From Schlegelella_A sp038258415 (GTDB taxonomy: Bacteria; Pseudomonadota; Gammaproteobacteria; Burkholderiales; Burkholderiaceae_C), in assembly GCA_038258415.1 (NCBI GenBank), contig JBBSPY010000042.1:1-18553 (forward strand): a DNA stretch of 18,553 nt, read 5' to 3'. Below the pieces are notes generated by a model. It worked only from the letters and a program-made list of their open reading frames with translations. It was not told the DNA's origin and did no database searches. The position numbers and the translations under genes were made by a program. Below, in pieces: positions 6,911 through 16,757 of this stretch. Every line of letters begins with the position of its first letter. Position 1 is the stretch's first letter.

Positions 6911-7477
6911 ATGAACACCACCCCCCTGCTCACCCGCCTGACCGCCATCGCCCTGGCTGCCGGCAGCCTCGCGGTCGCCGGCTGCTCGCAGGCCGACCGC
7001 GACGAGGCAAAGACCAAGACCGATCAGGCCGTCGAGACGGTGAAGCAGAAGAGCGCCGAGCTCGCTGCCGACACCAAGGAAGCCGCCAAGGATCTCAAGG
7101 CCGACGTCAAGGAAGCGACCGCCGACGCCAAGGCCAAGATGGATGACATGGGCTCGGACGCCAAGGACAAGACGGCCGAGATGAATGCCAGCGCCAAGGA
7201 CAGGACGTCCGACCTGAAGGAAGACGCGTCGCGGCTGATGGACAAGACGAAGGTGGCCGTGTCCGACGCGACCATCACGACGTCGGTCAAGGCCGAACTG
7301 GCCAAGGATCCGGTGCTGAAGGCGCGCGACATCGACGTCGACACCAGCGCCGGTACCGTCTCGCTGCGCGGCACGGCGCCGTCCACCGATGCACGTGAGC
7401 GCGCGACCACGCTGGCGTCGGGCGTGAGCGGGGTCGTCACCGTGAAGAACGAGCTGACCGTCGCCGCGAAGTCCTGA
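6911..7477 (+). CDS. BON-domain lipoprotein with charged helical region
   Basis: A 188-residue envelope protein. Residues 1-24 form a lipoprotein signal peptide ending in the lipobox VAGC, so Cys25 should be lipidated and the protein anchored to a membrane, most likely facing the periplasm. Residues 26-115 are extremely rich in Lys, Ala, Asp and Glu in repeating amphipathic patterns such as KDLKADVKEATADAKAKM, resembling LEA-like or coiled-coil stress proteins. Residues about 118-186 fit a BON domain, with ITTSVKAELAKDP, then GTVSLRGTAPS and a final VVTVKNELTV, as in OsmY-type periplasmic proteins that bind membranes. A good ribosome binding site precedes the ATG. Its stop is 12 nt from the converging rodA stop. 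The precise role is unknown; stress or envelope protection is inferred from the family. Confidence 0.85.
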   Translation: MNTTPLLTRLTAIALAAGSLAVAGCSQADRDEAKTKTDQAVETVKQKSAELAADTKEAAKDLKADVKEATADAKAKMDDMGSDAKDKTAEMNASAKDRTSDLKEDASRLMDKTKVAVSDATITTSVKAELAKDPVLKARDIDVDTSAGTVSLRGTAPSTDARERATTLASGVSGVVTVKNELTVAAKS

Positions 7478-7489
7478 CCGGAGCAGCGT

Positions 7490-8653
7490 TCAGCGCGCAG
7501 CGGCGCGCCGGCTGCGCGCGATCGACATGAGGATGCCGAGACCCAGCCCGAGCGTGACCATCGCCGTTCCGCCGTAGCTCACGAACGGCAGCGGCACGCC
7601 GACGACCGGCAGGATGCCGCTCACCATGCCCATGTTGACGAACGCATAGGTGAAGAACGAGAGCGTGACCGAGCCGGCGAGCAGCCGCGTGAAGACGCTC
7701 GGCGCGTCGGCTGCGATCGCCAGACCGCGTGCGATCAGCATTCCGAAACACAGCACGAGCGCAGCACAGCCGATGAAGCCGAACTCCTCGGCGAACGCGG
7801 CGAAGACGAAGTCGGTGGTGCGCTCGGGGATGAACTCCAGGTGCGTCTGCGTGCCCTTCATGAAGCCCTTGCCCGTGGTGCCACCGGAGCCGATGGCGAT
7901 CTCCCCCTGGATGATGTGGAAGCCCTTGCCGAGCGGGTCGGTGGTCGGGTCGAGCAGGGTGCAGACGCGGTTCTTCTGGTATTCGCGCAGCATCGGCCAC
8001 TGCACCTCGGGCTGGCAGATGCGGTCGCCCGAGAGGACGACCGCGGTGACGGCGATCGCCGCCCCCGCCAGAACGGGAACGATCAGCTTCCAGGACAACC
8101 CGGCGAAGAAGATCACGTAGAGGCCGGCCGACAGCACCAGGATGGCGGTGCCGAGATCGGGCTGCTTGACCACGAGCGCGACCGGCAGGAGGAGGATCAG
8201 GCCGGCGATCGCGAAGTCGAGCGCCCGCAGCGTGCCCTCGCGCTTCTGGAACCACCACGCCAGCATCAGCGGCATGGCGATCTTCATGATCTCGCTCGGC
8301 TGGATCGTCACGCCGAGGTTGAGCCAGCGCGTCGCGCCCTTCTTGGTGATGCCGACACCGGGCAGCGCGGTTGCCACCAGCAGCAGCAGGCCGACGACGT
8401 AGAGCGGAACCGCGATGCGCATGAGCTGCTGCGGCGGCACCTGAGCGACGACGACCAGCACGCCGAGCGCGATCAGCATGTTGCGGCCGTGGTCGACGAA
8501 GCGCGTTCCGTGGTCGAAGCCGGCGGAATACATCGTCACCAGGCCGAAGGTGGCGAGCAGCAACACGACGGCCGACAGCGTCGCGTCGAGGCCGACGAGG
8601 CGGCTCTTCGCCCGCCGCCAGACCGACGCCTGGCCGAAGACGGCGCTGCTCAT
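7490..8653 (-). CDS. rodA: Peptidoglycan glycosyltransferase RodA (MrdB)
   Basis: A 387-residue polytopic SEDS-family membrane protein (370 in E. coli) that polymerises lipid II glycan strands during lateral wall growth with PBP2. About ten hydrophobic segments are visible. SEDS motifs are KGATRWLNLG followed by IQPSEIMKIAMP, KQPDLGTAI, the catalytic-loop motif EFIPERTTDFVFAAFAEEFG with the essential Asp after ERTT, and the C-terminal LPFVSYGGTAM. The ATG at 8651-8653 overlaps the mrdA stop as ATGA. The N-terminus (about 20 residues, with WRRAKSRL) is cytoplasmic. It is the last gene of the mre operon and ends 12 nt from the converging lipoprotein gene. Confidence 0.97.
   Translation of the reverse strand: MSSAVFGQASVWRRAKSRLVGLDATLSAVVLLLATFGLVTMYSAGFDHGTRFVDHGRNMLIALGVLVVVAQVPPQQLMRIAVPLYVVGLLLLVATALPGVGITKKGATRWLNLGVTIQPSEIMKIAMPLMLAWWFQKREGTLRALDFAIAGLILLLPVALVVKQPDLGTAILVLSAGLYVIFFAGLSWKLIVPVLAGAAIAVTAVVLSGDRICQPEVQWPMLREYQKNRVCTLLDPTTDPLGKGFHIIQGEIAIGSGGTTGKGFMKGTQTHLEFIPERTTDFVFAAFAEEFGFIGCAALVLCFGMLIARGLAIAADAPSVFTRLLAGSVTLSFFTYAFVNMGMVSGILPVVGVPLPFVSYGGTAMVTLGLGLGILMSIARSRRAAAR
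7493..7519. repeat. 9-bp perfect hairpin at the 3' end of rodA
   Basis: GCGCGCAGC (7493-7501) and GCTGCGCGC (7511-7519) are exact inverted copies around a 9-nt loop. The hairpin lies in the last codons of rodA and just beyond the converging lipoprotein gene stop (7477). There is no T-run on either side. It may slow both converging polymerases, but it is not a classical terminator. Confidence 0.5.
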
Positions 8654-10668
8654 CGCGCGAGCGCCGTCTTCTGCTCGGCCGCCGCCTTCGCGGCGGCGGC
8701 CGCGGCGCCGTCGATCACCGCGCCCCGGAGCGGGACGTCGGCGAGCGGCCTCGGCGTGCCGATGGGCGCCGTCGACTGGCCTTTCTGCGTCGCCGCCACG
8801 TCGGCCTCGCTCGGGTACAGGCCCTCGAGGACGAGGTCGAAGACGCGGCGGGCGATCGGCGCCGCGCTCTGCGCGCCGAAGCCGGCGTTCTCGACGATCA
8901 CCGCGAGCGCGATGCGCGGGTTGTCGAGCGGCGCGAACGCGGTGTAGAGCGCGTGGTCGCGGTGGAACTCGTCGAGCCGGGCGGCGTTGTATTTCTCGTT
9001 TTGCCTGATGGCGATGACCTGAGCGGTCCCGGTCTTGCCGCCCGACTTGTAGGGCGCACCGGCGAACGCCCTGGCCGACGTGCCTTCCTGGGTCACGCCG
9101 TACATCGCGCGATGGATGAAGGCGACGTGTTCCGGCTTCCACGGCAACGCCGTCGGGTCCGGGAAGACCAGCGGCGTGGAGGCGCGCGACTCGACATGCT
9201 CGATGGCCCTGGCCACATGTGGCTGATGCCGAATGCCGCCTGCGGCGATGGTCGCCGTCGACTGCGCGAGCTGCAGCATCGTGAACGCGTTGTAGCCCTG
9301 GCCGATGCCGAGCGAGATCGTCTCGCCGGCGTACCACTTCTGCGCTTCCTTCTTCTTGTAGGCGTTGCGCTTCCATTCGGTCGACGGCAGCGTGCCTTTC
9401 AGCTCCCCCTGCAGGTCGATGCCGGTCAACTGGCCGAGGCCGAGCGGCGCCATGAAGTCGTGGATGGCGTCGACCCCGAGGTCGTTGGCGAGCATGTAGT
9501 AGTACGTGTCGCACGACTGCACGATCGACTTGTACATGTCGACCGTGCCGTGGCCGCCCTCCTTGTCGTCGCGGAAGCGGTGGTTGCCGAAGTTGAAGTA
9601 GCCCGGGTCGCTGATCGCCTGCTGCGGGGTGCGCTTGCCGAGGGTGAGCGCCGCCATCGCCATCAGCGGCTTGTAGGTCGAGCCCGGCGGGTAGGAGCCT
9701 CGCAGCGCGCGGTTGAGCAACGGCTTGTCGGGCGACTCGTTGAGCGCCTTCCAGCTCTCGACGTCGATGCCCTCGACGAACAGGTTGGGGTCGAAGTCGG
9801 GCTTGCTGACGAACGCGAGCACCTCGCCGTTTCTCGGGTCGATCGCGACCAGCGCGCCGCGGCGGTCGCCGAACAGCTCCTCGACCAGCGCCTGCAGGCG
9901 GATGTCGATCGACAGCACCACGGCGTTGCCGGGCGCCGCCGGGCTGGAGCGCAGGCGCCGCACCGCGTGACCGCCGGCGCTCGTCTCGACCTCCTCGAAG
10001 CCGGTGGTGCCGTGCAACTGGGTCTCGTAGGCCTGCTCGACGCCGAGCTTGCCGATGTACTGCGTGCCGCGGTAGTTGGCGAGCTCGTCGTCTGCCCAGG
10101 TGTCCTCCATCTCCTTCTTCTCGGTCGGGTTGATCCGGCCGATGTAGCCCACGAGGTGGCTGCCGACCTCGCCGAGCGGGTAGCTGCGGAACAGCCGCGC
10201 CTTGATGTCGACGCCCTCGAAGCGGTATCGCTGCGCCGTGAAGCGGGCCACCTCCTCGTCGGTGAGCCGCGTGCGGATGGGCAGCGAGTCGGCGCCCTTG
10301 GTCTCCTCCATCTGGCGACGCAAGCGCCGCCGGTCGCGCGGCTGGATCTCGACGATGGTGGAGAGCTCGTCGATCGTCCTGTCGAGGTCGGCGACGCGCT
10401 GCGGCGCGATCTCGAGGGTGTAGGCCGAGTAGTTGTTGGCCAGCACGACACCGTTGCGGTCGAGGATGAGTCCGCGGTTGGGCGGGATCGGCACGACGGC
10501 GATGCGGTTGTTCTCGGCCTGCGTCTGCAGCTCGTCGTGGCGGCCGATCTGCAGCACCGCGAGCCGCGCCACGAGCAGGCCGAACGCGAACAGCACGAAC
10601 AGGCCCGCGGCGACCAGGCGCAGCCGAAAGCGCGACGCCTCGTGCTCGGTGTTGCGGATCTCGTTCAA
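8650..10668 (-). CDS. mrdA: Penicillin-binding protein 2 (elongasome transpeptidase)
   Basis: The 672-residue class B PBP (633 in E. coli) crosslinks new peptidoglycan with RodA and MreBCD. One membrane helix (about 17-40) is followed by the pedestal with PPNRGLILDRNG (62-73), then the transpeptidase domain with catalytic Ser330 in GSTYKP (SxxK), Ser385-Cys-Asp387 (SxN-like) and KTG at 545-547. The start appears to be TTG at 10666-10668, overlapping the mreD stop as TTGA: no ATG or GTG is available before the membrane helix, except far upstream inside mreD where the residues are unlike any PBP. The C-terminus carries an Ala-rich tail (AAAAAAKAAAEQ) beyond the usual domain end, encoded by a strong hairpin. 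The stop overlaps the rodA start. Confidence 0.96.
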   Translation of the reverse strand: MNEIRNTEHEASRFRLRLVAAGLFVLFAFGLLVARLAVLQIGRHDELQTQAENNRIAVVPIPPNRGLILDRNGVVLANNYSAYTLEIAPQRVADLDRTIDELSTIVEIQPRDRRRLRRQMEETKGADSLPIRTRLTDEEVARFTAQRYRFEGVDIKARLFRSYPLGEVGSHLVGYIGRINPTEKKEMEDTWADDELANYRGTQYIGKLGVEQAYETQLHGTTGFEEVETSAGGHAVRRLRSSPAAPGNAVVLSIDIRLQALVEELFGDRRGALVAIDPRNGEVLAFVSKPDFDPNLFVEGIDVESWKALNESPDKPLLNRALRGSYPPGSTYKPLMAMAALTLGKRTPQQAISDPGYFNFGNHRFRDDKEGGHGTVDMYKSIVQSCDTYYYMLANDLGVDAIHDFMAPLGLGQLTGIDLQGELKGTLPSTEWKRNAYKKKEAQKWYAGETISLGIGQGYNAFTMLQLAQSTATIAAGGIRHQPHVARAIEHVESRASTPLVFPDPTALPWKPEHVAFIHRAMYGVTQEGTSARAFAGAPYKSGGKTGTAQVIAIRQNEKYNAARLDEFHRDHALYTAFAPLDNPRIALAVIVENAGFGAQSAAPIARRVFDLVLEGLYPSEADVAATQKGQSTAPIGTPRPLADVPLRGAVIDGAAAAAAKAAAEQKTALAR
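8677..8701. repeat. Perfect 10-bp hairpin just before the mrdA-rodA junction
   Basis: GGCCGCCGCC (8677-8686) and GGCGGCGGCC (8692-8701) are exact inverted copies around TTCGC. In the mRNA this forms a very stable stem with loop GCGAA, 23 nt upstream of the rodA start codon. It encodes the Ala tail of PBP2, so composition alone may explain it. A translational or processing role is possible. Confidence 0.5.
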
Positions 10669-11186
10669 AGTGGACGATTCTTGTCCGGGTCGGGCGCGCG
10701 GCGTTGCGGGGCGAGCAGCAACCACGTGGCGACAGGCCACAGCAGGGCCTGGAACACGGGCGCGAGCACCAGCTCCCAGCCCGGCAGCATGCCGCCGACG
10801 ACGACGCGAACGAGCAACGAGACCGCCTGTGCGCCGAGGAAGAGCGGCAGGATCTGCACCGCCTGCGACGACACCGGGAACCAGAGCAGCCGGCGCGAGA
10901 TGGTGACGGCGAAGAAGCTCAGCAGCGAATACGCGAGCGCATGCTGGCCGAGCACGGCGCCGCGATGGACATCCATCACCAGCCCGAAGGCGAACGCGGC
11001 GCCGACGCCGACGCGACGCGGCTCGTGCACGTTCCAGAACACGAGCACGAGCGCCAGGGCGTCGGGCAGTGCCGGCTCGCGGCCAAGCGGCAGCGCGTTG
11101 AGGAGGAAGGCGCCGACGAGCGTCGCCCACATGAACAGCGGGCTGACCGGCATCAGCAACTGGTCGGACGCGCGCGACATGATCAT
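10665..11186 (-). CDS. mreD: Rod shape-determining protein MreD
   Basis: A 173-residue integral membrane protein (162 in E. coli) of the elongasome with about five hydrophobic segments. Family-like stretches include LPDALALVLVFWNVHEPRRV and GAAFAFGLVMDVHRGAVLGQ, the latter matching the conserved G-x-x-x-D motif region, followed by HALAYSLLSFFA. The ATG at 11184-11186 overlaps the mreC stop as ATGA and follows an AGGGAAG ribosome binding site; a second Met two codons later is the alternative. Its stop overlaps the TTG start of mrdA. MreD is poorly conserved, so the assignment rests on both sequence and position between mreC and mrdA. Confidence 0.93.
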   Translation of the reverse strand: MIMSRASDQLLMPVSPLFMWATLVGAFLLNALPLGREPALPDALALVLVFWNVHEPRRVGVGAAFAFGLVMDVHRGAVLGQHALAYSLLSFFAVTISRRLLWFPVSSQAVQILPLFLGAQAVSLLVRVVVGGMLPGWELVLAPVFQALLWPVATWLLLAPQRRAPDPDKNRPL

Positions 11187-12139
11187 CGCTTCCCTGCCCC
11201 CTTCTTCGCGCCCGGCCTGCCGACGACGCCCGACGCTTCGGCGGCGGGCTGCGCCGCCGCCGCCTCCGGCCGCGGCGGCAGCTGCACCCCGATCGGCTCG
11301 AGGACGAGGACGTGGCGCACGCCGTCGGCCTGCGCCGTCGGCGTGAGGACGATGCGGGCGAATCCGGTGTCGACCTTGCGGTCGACCGTCGTCACCTTCG
11401 CCACCGGCAGGCCCGGCGGGTACACGCCGTCGACCCCGGAGGTGGTGAGGACGTCGCCGACCTGCACGTCGGCGTTGCCGGCCATGAAGCGCATCTCGAG
11501 CTGGCCGGAGCCGGCGCTGCCAGAGCCGAACGCCGCACTCCGCTTGCCCGTGCGCTGGTTGAGCACCGGGATGGCGGCGTCCCGGTCGGTCAGCAGCGTC
11601 ACCTCGGAGGACTGCAGGTAGACGCGCGTGACCTGGCCGAGCACGCCGGCTTCGTTGATCACCGGCGACCCCGGGACGACGTTGTGCGCCGCGCCGCGGT
11701 CGATGACGACCTTGCGCGAGTACGGGTCGGCTGCCTCGTAGAGCAGCTCGGCGGCCTGGGTGCGGACGACGAGCGTCGGTCGCAGCTCGAGCAGGGCGCG
11801 CAGCCTCGCGTTCTCCTGTGCGAGCAGGTCGGCGCGCGCGCCCCGTTCGGCCTGCAGCGCCAGGTCGCGCCGGGCCGCGGTCTCCGCGTCGCGCGCGGCC
11901 CGCAGACCGACGAGCCAGTCGCGACCGGACTCGGTCGCATCGACGGGCACGAGCAGCGCGCGCTGCAGCGGGTAGAGCACGGTCGCGATCGTCGAGCGCA
12001 GCGGCATCGTCAGGCGAAAGCGCGCGTCGGCGACCATGAGGAAGAGCGCCAGCGCGGTGAAGAAGCTCACCTTGGTGAGCGCCGACGTGCCTTGGCGGAA
12101 GAACGGCGGCGGCGTGCGGTCAAGGGTGCCGAACGCCAT
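11183..12139 (-). CDS. mreC: Rod shape-determining protein MreC
   Basis: A 318-residue periplasmic scaffold that links the MreB cytoskeleton to PBP2 and RodA. It has a short cytoplasmic N-terminus, one membrane helix (about 20-37), a coiled coil rich in Glu, Ala and Arg (about 70-116, including LLAQENARLRALLELRP), and the double beta-barrel region with YSRKVVIDRGAAHNVVPGSP, GVLGQVTRVYLQSSEVTLLTD and a GDVLTTSGVDGVYPPGLPVAKV block typical of MreC. The C-terminal 30 residues are Pro/Ala/Lys-rich and probably disordered. The ATG at 12137-12139 follows the mreB stop by 38 nt; its stop overlaps the mreD start. Confidence 0.96.
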   Translation of the reverse strand: MAFGTLDRTPPPFFRQGTSALTKVSFFTALALFLMVADARFRLTMPLRSTIATVLYPLQRALLVPVDATESGRDWLVGLRAARDAETAARRDLALQAERGARADLLAQENARLRALLELRPTLVVRTQAAELLYEAADPYSRKVVIDRGAAHNVVPGSPVINEAGVLGQVTRVYLQSSEVTLLTDRDAAIPVLNQRTGKRSAAFGSGSAGSGQLEMRFMAGNADVQVGDVLTTSGVDGVYPPGLPVAKVTTVDRKVDTGFARIVLTPTAQADGVRHVLVLEPIGVQLPPRPEAAAAQPAAEASGVVGRPGAKKGAGKR

Positions 12140-12177
12140 CGAGTGCCGCTTCGTTCAGCAACGAGACCGGACGGCGA

Positions 12178-13227
12178 TCAGCTGGATTCCGACGTGAAGA
12201 TCGAGCCGAGGCGCTCCATGCGCTCGAGCGCCATGCCGCAACCGCGAACGACGCAGGTCAGCGGGTCTTCGGCGACCAGCACCGGCAGACCGGTCTCCTC
12301 GGCGAGCAGGCGGTCGAGATCGCGCAGCAGGGCGCCGCCGCCGGTCAGCATCATGCCGCGCTCGGCGATGTCGGCACCGAGCTCGGGCGGGGTCTGCTCC
12401 AGCGCGTTCTTCACGCTCGAGACGATCTGGTTCAGCGGGTCGGTCAGCGCCTCCAGGATCTCGTTGCTCGAGATCGTGAACGAGCGCGGAACGCCTTCGC
12501 TGAGGTTGCGGCCCTTGACCTCGATCTCCTTGACCTCGGAGCCGGGGAAGGCCGAGCCGATGGTCTTCTTGATCGACTCTGCCGTGGGCTCGCCGATCAG
12601 CATCCCGTAGTTGCGGCGGATGTAGTTGATGATGGCTTCGTCGAACTTGTCGCCGCCGACGCGCACGCTGCCCTTGTAGACCATGCCGCCGAGCGAGATC
12701 ACGCCGACCTCGGTGGTGCCGCCGCCGATGTCGACCACCATCGAGCCGCTCGCCTCGCTGACGGGCAGGCCGGCGCCGATCGCCGCGGCCATCGGTTCCT
12801 CGATCAGATAGACGTGCGACGCGCCCGCGTTGAGCGCCGACTCGCGGATGGCGCGGCGCTCGACCTGCGTCGAGCCGCAGGGCACGCAGATGATGATCCG
12901 CGGGCTCGGCCGGAGCACCGAGCGCGGATGCACCATCTTGATGAACTGCTTGAGCATCTGCTCGGTGACGGTGAAGTCGGCGATGACGCCGTCCTTCATC
13001 GGCCGGATCGCCTCGATGTTGCCCGGCACCTTGCCGAGCATCGCCTTCGCTTCGGCGCCGACCGCCTGGATCGTCTTCTTGCCGTTGGGGCCGCCCTCGT
13101 GGCGGATGGCGACGACGGACGGCTCGTCGAGGACGATGCCCTTGCCGCGCACGTAGATCAGTGTGTTGGCGGTGCCGAGGTCGATCGCCAGGTCCGTCGA
13201 GAGGTAGCGACGAAAGGATCCAAGCAT
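12178..13227 (-). CDS. mreB: Rod shape-determining protein MreB (actin homologue)
   Basis: The 349-residue bacterial actin (347 in E. coli) forms membrane-attached filaments that orient the wall-elongation machinery. The N-terminus starts MLGSFRRYLSTDLAIDLGTANT, giving an amphipathic membrane-binding start followed by the phosphate-1 loop. Other signatures are EPSVVAI, IEAIRPMKDGVIADF, VPCGSTQVERRAI, LIEEPMAAAIGAGLP, the phosphate-2 loop VVDIGGGTTEVGVISLGG and the adenosine motif GMMLTGGGALLRDLD. It is the first gene of the minus-strand operon and diverges from gatC with about 200 nt between the starts. I see no clear Shine-Dalgarno before the ATG. Confidence 0.99.
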   Translation of the reverse strand: MLGSFRRYLSTDLAIDLGTANTLIYVRGKGIVLDEPSVVAIRHEGGPNGKKTIQAVGAEAKAMLGKVPGNIEAIRPMKDGVIADFTVTEQMLKQFIKMVHPRSVLRPSPRIIICVPCGSTQVERRAIRESALNAGASHVYLIEEPMAAAIGAGLPVSEASGSMVVDIGGGTTEVGVISLGGMVYKGSVRVGGDKFDEAIINYIRRNYGMLIGEPTAESIKKTIGSAFPGSEVKEIEVKGRNLSEGVPRSFTISSNEILEALTDPLNQIVSSVKNALEQTPPELGADIAERGMMLTGGGALLRDLDRLLAEETGLPVLVAEDPLTCVVRGCGMALERMERLGSIFTSESS

Positions 13228-13424
13228 GGGTCAGGGGCGGTGAGGGAGCGTCTGCAGGAGCGGTCGGTTCGATTCCCGAAGCCAGGGGTGCGGGCGAGTC
13301 GCGTTGACGGCGCGGCCCCGGGGCAGCCGCGCCACGCTGCCGCAGTCGCGATCAGGGCCGTGAATCGACCGGGGATAATACCCGACGTGCCCCCGCGTTC
13401 CGCCCGCCCCGGCCTGCTTTCCAT
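13228..13424. promoter_or_regulatory. Divergent mreB / gatC intergenic region
   Basis: This 197-nt spacer must hold promoters for both the mre operon (minus) and gatCAB (+). A GATAATA patch at 13374-13380 resembles a -10 element and reads TATTAT on the other strand, so it could serve either direction. I find no good -35 hexamer at 16-18 nt on either side. The region as a whole is assigned by gene orientation; no individual element is called. Confidence 0.45.
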
Positions 13425-13724
13425 ATGGCCTTGACCCTCCAAGACGTGCGCCGGATCGCCGAGCTGGCGCGCCTCGACCTCGGCGACGCCGACGCCGCGC
13501 GCATGCTGGTGCAGCTCAACGCCTTCTTCTCGGTCGTCGAGCAGATGAGTGCGGTCGACACGACGGGCGTCGAGCCGCTCTACACGCCGCTCGCCGCGAT
13601 CGGCGACGCGCACCTGCGGCTGCGCGACGACGCCGTGACCGTGTCGAACCAGCGTGCGGCGAACCAGGCGAGCGCACCCGCCGTCGCCGACGGCCTCTAT
13701 CTCGTGCCGAAGGTGATCGAGTGA
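13425..13724 (+). CDS. gatC: Asp/Glu-tRNA amidotransferase subunit C
   Basis: The 99-residue GatC wraps around GatA and stabilises the GatCAB complex. Recognisable family features are LTLQDVRRIAELARLDL at the start, LNAFFSVVEQMSAVDTTGVEPLYTPL in the middle and the C-terminal ADGLYLVPKVIE. The ATG at 13425 gives the normal N-terminus; I see no clear Shine-Dalgarno. The stop TGA overlaps the gatA GTG start as GTGA. In Burkholderiales GatCAB is usually needed to make Asn-tRNA(Asn) from Asp-tRNA(Asn). That use here is inferred from lineage; nothing in the window shows it. Confidence 0.97.
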   Translation: MALTLQDVRRIAELARLDLGDADAARMLVQLNAFFSVVEQMSAVDTTGVEPLYTPLAAIGDAHLRLRDDAVTVSNQRAANQASAPAVADGLYLVPKVIE

Positions 13725-15225
13725 GCGCCGCCTCGAAAGGAGCGGAACCGCACGAGCTCGGCGTCGCCGAGCTGGGTCGCGCATTGCGCGAGAAGCGGTT
13801 GTCGAGCGCGGAACTGGTCGGCGACCTGCTCGCTCGAATGGACCGTTTCGACGGCCTCGGCGCCACCCTCGTGGTCGGTCGCGACGCCGCCCTCGAGGCG
13901 GCGCGCGAGGCCGACCGACGCATCGCCGCGGGCAACGCCGGGCCGCTGGTCGGCATCCCGATCGCGCACAAGGACATCTTCGTCACGCGCGACCTGCCGA
14001 CGACCGCGGGCTCGCGCATGCTCGCCGGCTACCGCAGCCCGTTCGACGCAACCGTCGTCGCGAAGCTCGCCGGTGCCGGCATGGTGACGCTCGCCAAGCT
14101 CAACTGCGACGAGTTCGCGATGGGTTCGTCGAACGAGAACTCGGCCTTCAAGGTGGCGAAGAACCCGTGGGACACGACCCGCATCCCCGGCGGTTCGTCG
14201 GGCGGATCGGCCGCCGCCGTCGCCGCGCGGCTCGTGCCGGTCGCCACCGGCACCGACACCGGTGGCTCGATCCGCCAGCCGGCGAGCTTTTGCGGCATCA
14301 CCGGCATCAAGCCGACCTACGGCCGCTGCTCGCGCTGGGGGATGGTGGCATTCGCGTCGAGCCTCGACCAGGCCGGCGTGCTCGCCCGCAGCGCGCGCGA
14401 CGCCGCGCTCGTGCTCACGGCGATGAGCGGCTTCGACGAGCGCGACTCGACGAGCGATGAGCGCCCGGTGCCCGACTTTGCCGCCGCGATCGAAACGCCG
14501 CGTGAGGGAGCCGACACGGCGCGCCCGTTGCGCGGCCTGCGCATCGGCATCCCCGCGGAGTTCTTCCCGCCGGCGCTGGAGGCGAGCGTCGGGCGGGCGC
14601 TGCGCGCGGCGCTTTCCGAGTTCGAGCGGCTCGGCGCGACACTCGTCGACGTCAGCCTGCCGCGCACCGAGCTGGCGATTCCCGTGTACTACCTGATCGC
14701 GCCGGCGGAAGCGTCGTCGAACCTGTCGCGTTTCGACGGCGTGCGCTACGGCCACCGCGCCGAGCACTACGCCGACCTCGCCGGCATGTACCGCGCGAGC
14801 CGCAGCGAAGGGTTCGGCCCCGAGGTGAAGCGCCGCATCATGATCGGCACCTACGTGCTCTCGCACGGCTACTACGACGCCTACTACCTGCAGGCGCAAA
14901 AACTCCGCCGCATGATCGCCGACGATTTCCGTGCCTGCTTCGGCCAGTGCGACGTGATCGCGGGCCCGGCCGCGCCAACGGTCGCGTGGAAGCTCGGCGC
15001 CAAGGGCGACGACCCGGTCGCCAGCTACCTCGCCGACATCTTCACGCTGCCAGCGAGCCTCGCCGGCCTGCCCGGCATGAGCATCCCGGCCGGCTTCGGC
15101 GGCGAGGGCGATGCCATGCCGGTCGGGCTGCAGCTGATCGGCAATTACTTCGCCGAGGGCACGCTGCTGCACACGGCGCACGCCTTCCAGCAGGCGACCG
15201 ACTGGCACACCCGGGCGCCGGCGCC

Positions 15226-15229
<4 letters not shown>
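13721..15229 (+). CDS. gatA: Asp/Glu-tRNA amidotransferase subunit A (amidase)
   Basis: The 502-residue amidase subunit releases ammonia from glutamine for transamidation of misacylated tRNA. The amidase-signature triad is complete: Lys84 in IPIAHKDIF, Ser159 in GGSSGGSAAAVAA (cis-Ser) and Ser183 in GTDTGGSIRQPA (nucleophile). Further motifs are GSRMLAGY, the CDEFAMGSSNENSAF block and GITGIKPTYGRCSRWGM. The start is GTG at 13721, overlapping the gatC stop and preceded by AAGGTG. The C-terminus overlaps gatB (ATGA at 15226-15229). The length matches the family and no key residue is missing. Confidence 0.98.
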
Positions 15230-16719
<1,490 letters not shown>

Positions 16720-16757
16720 GCGTAAGTCCCGAGCGCTCGACGCTTGTCCCGCGCGCC
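16720..16757. other. Convergent gatB / pyrE spacer
   Basis: This 38-nt gap contains a weak 5-bp inverted repeat (AGCGT 16719-16723, ACGCT 16740-16744) around a self-complementary CGAGCGCTCG. A second short inverted repeat, GCGCC (16753-16757) and GGCGC (16761-16765), brackets the pyrE stop. Neither is followed by a T-run, so no terminator is called. Confidence 0.4.

Noticed and set aside
13260..13290. tRNA-like T-arm string GGTTCGATTCC between mreB and gatC
   Set aside because: The flanking bases pair for only two base pairs of the expected T stem, and no acceptor, D or anticodon arm can be built around it.
13351..13380. gatC promoter using GATAAT at 13374-13379
   Set aside because: No acceptable -35 hexamer lies 16-18 nt upstream; the patch is only mentioned within the divergent region.
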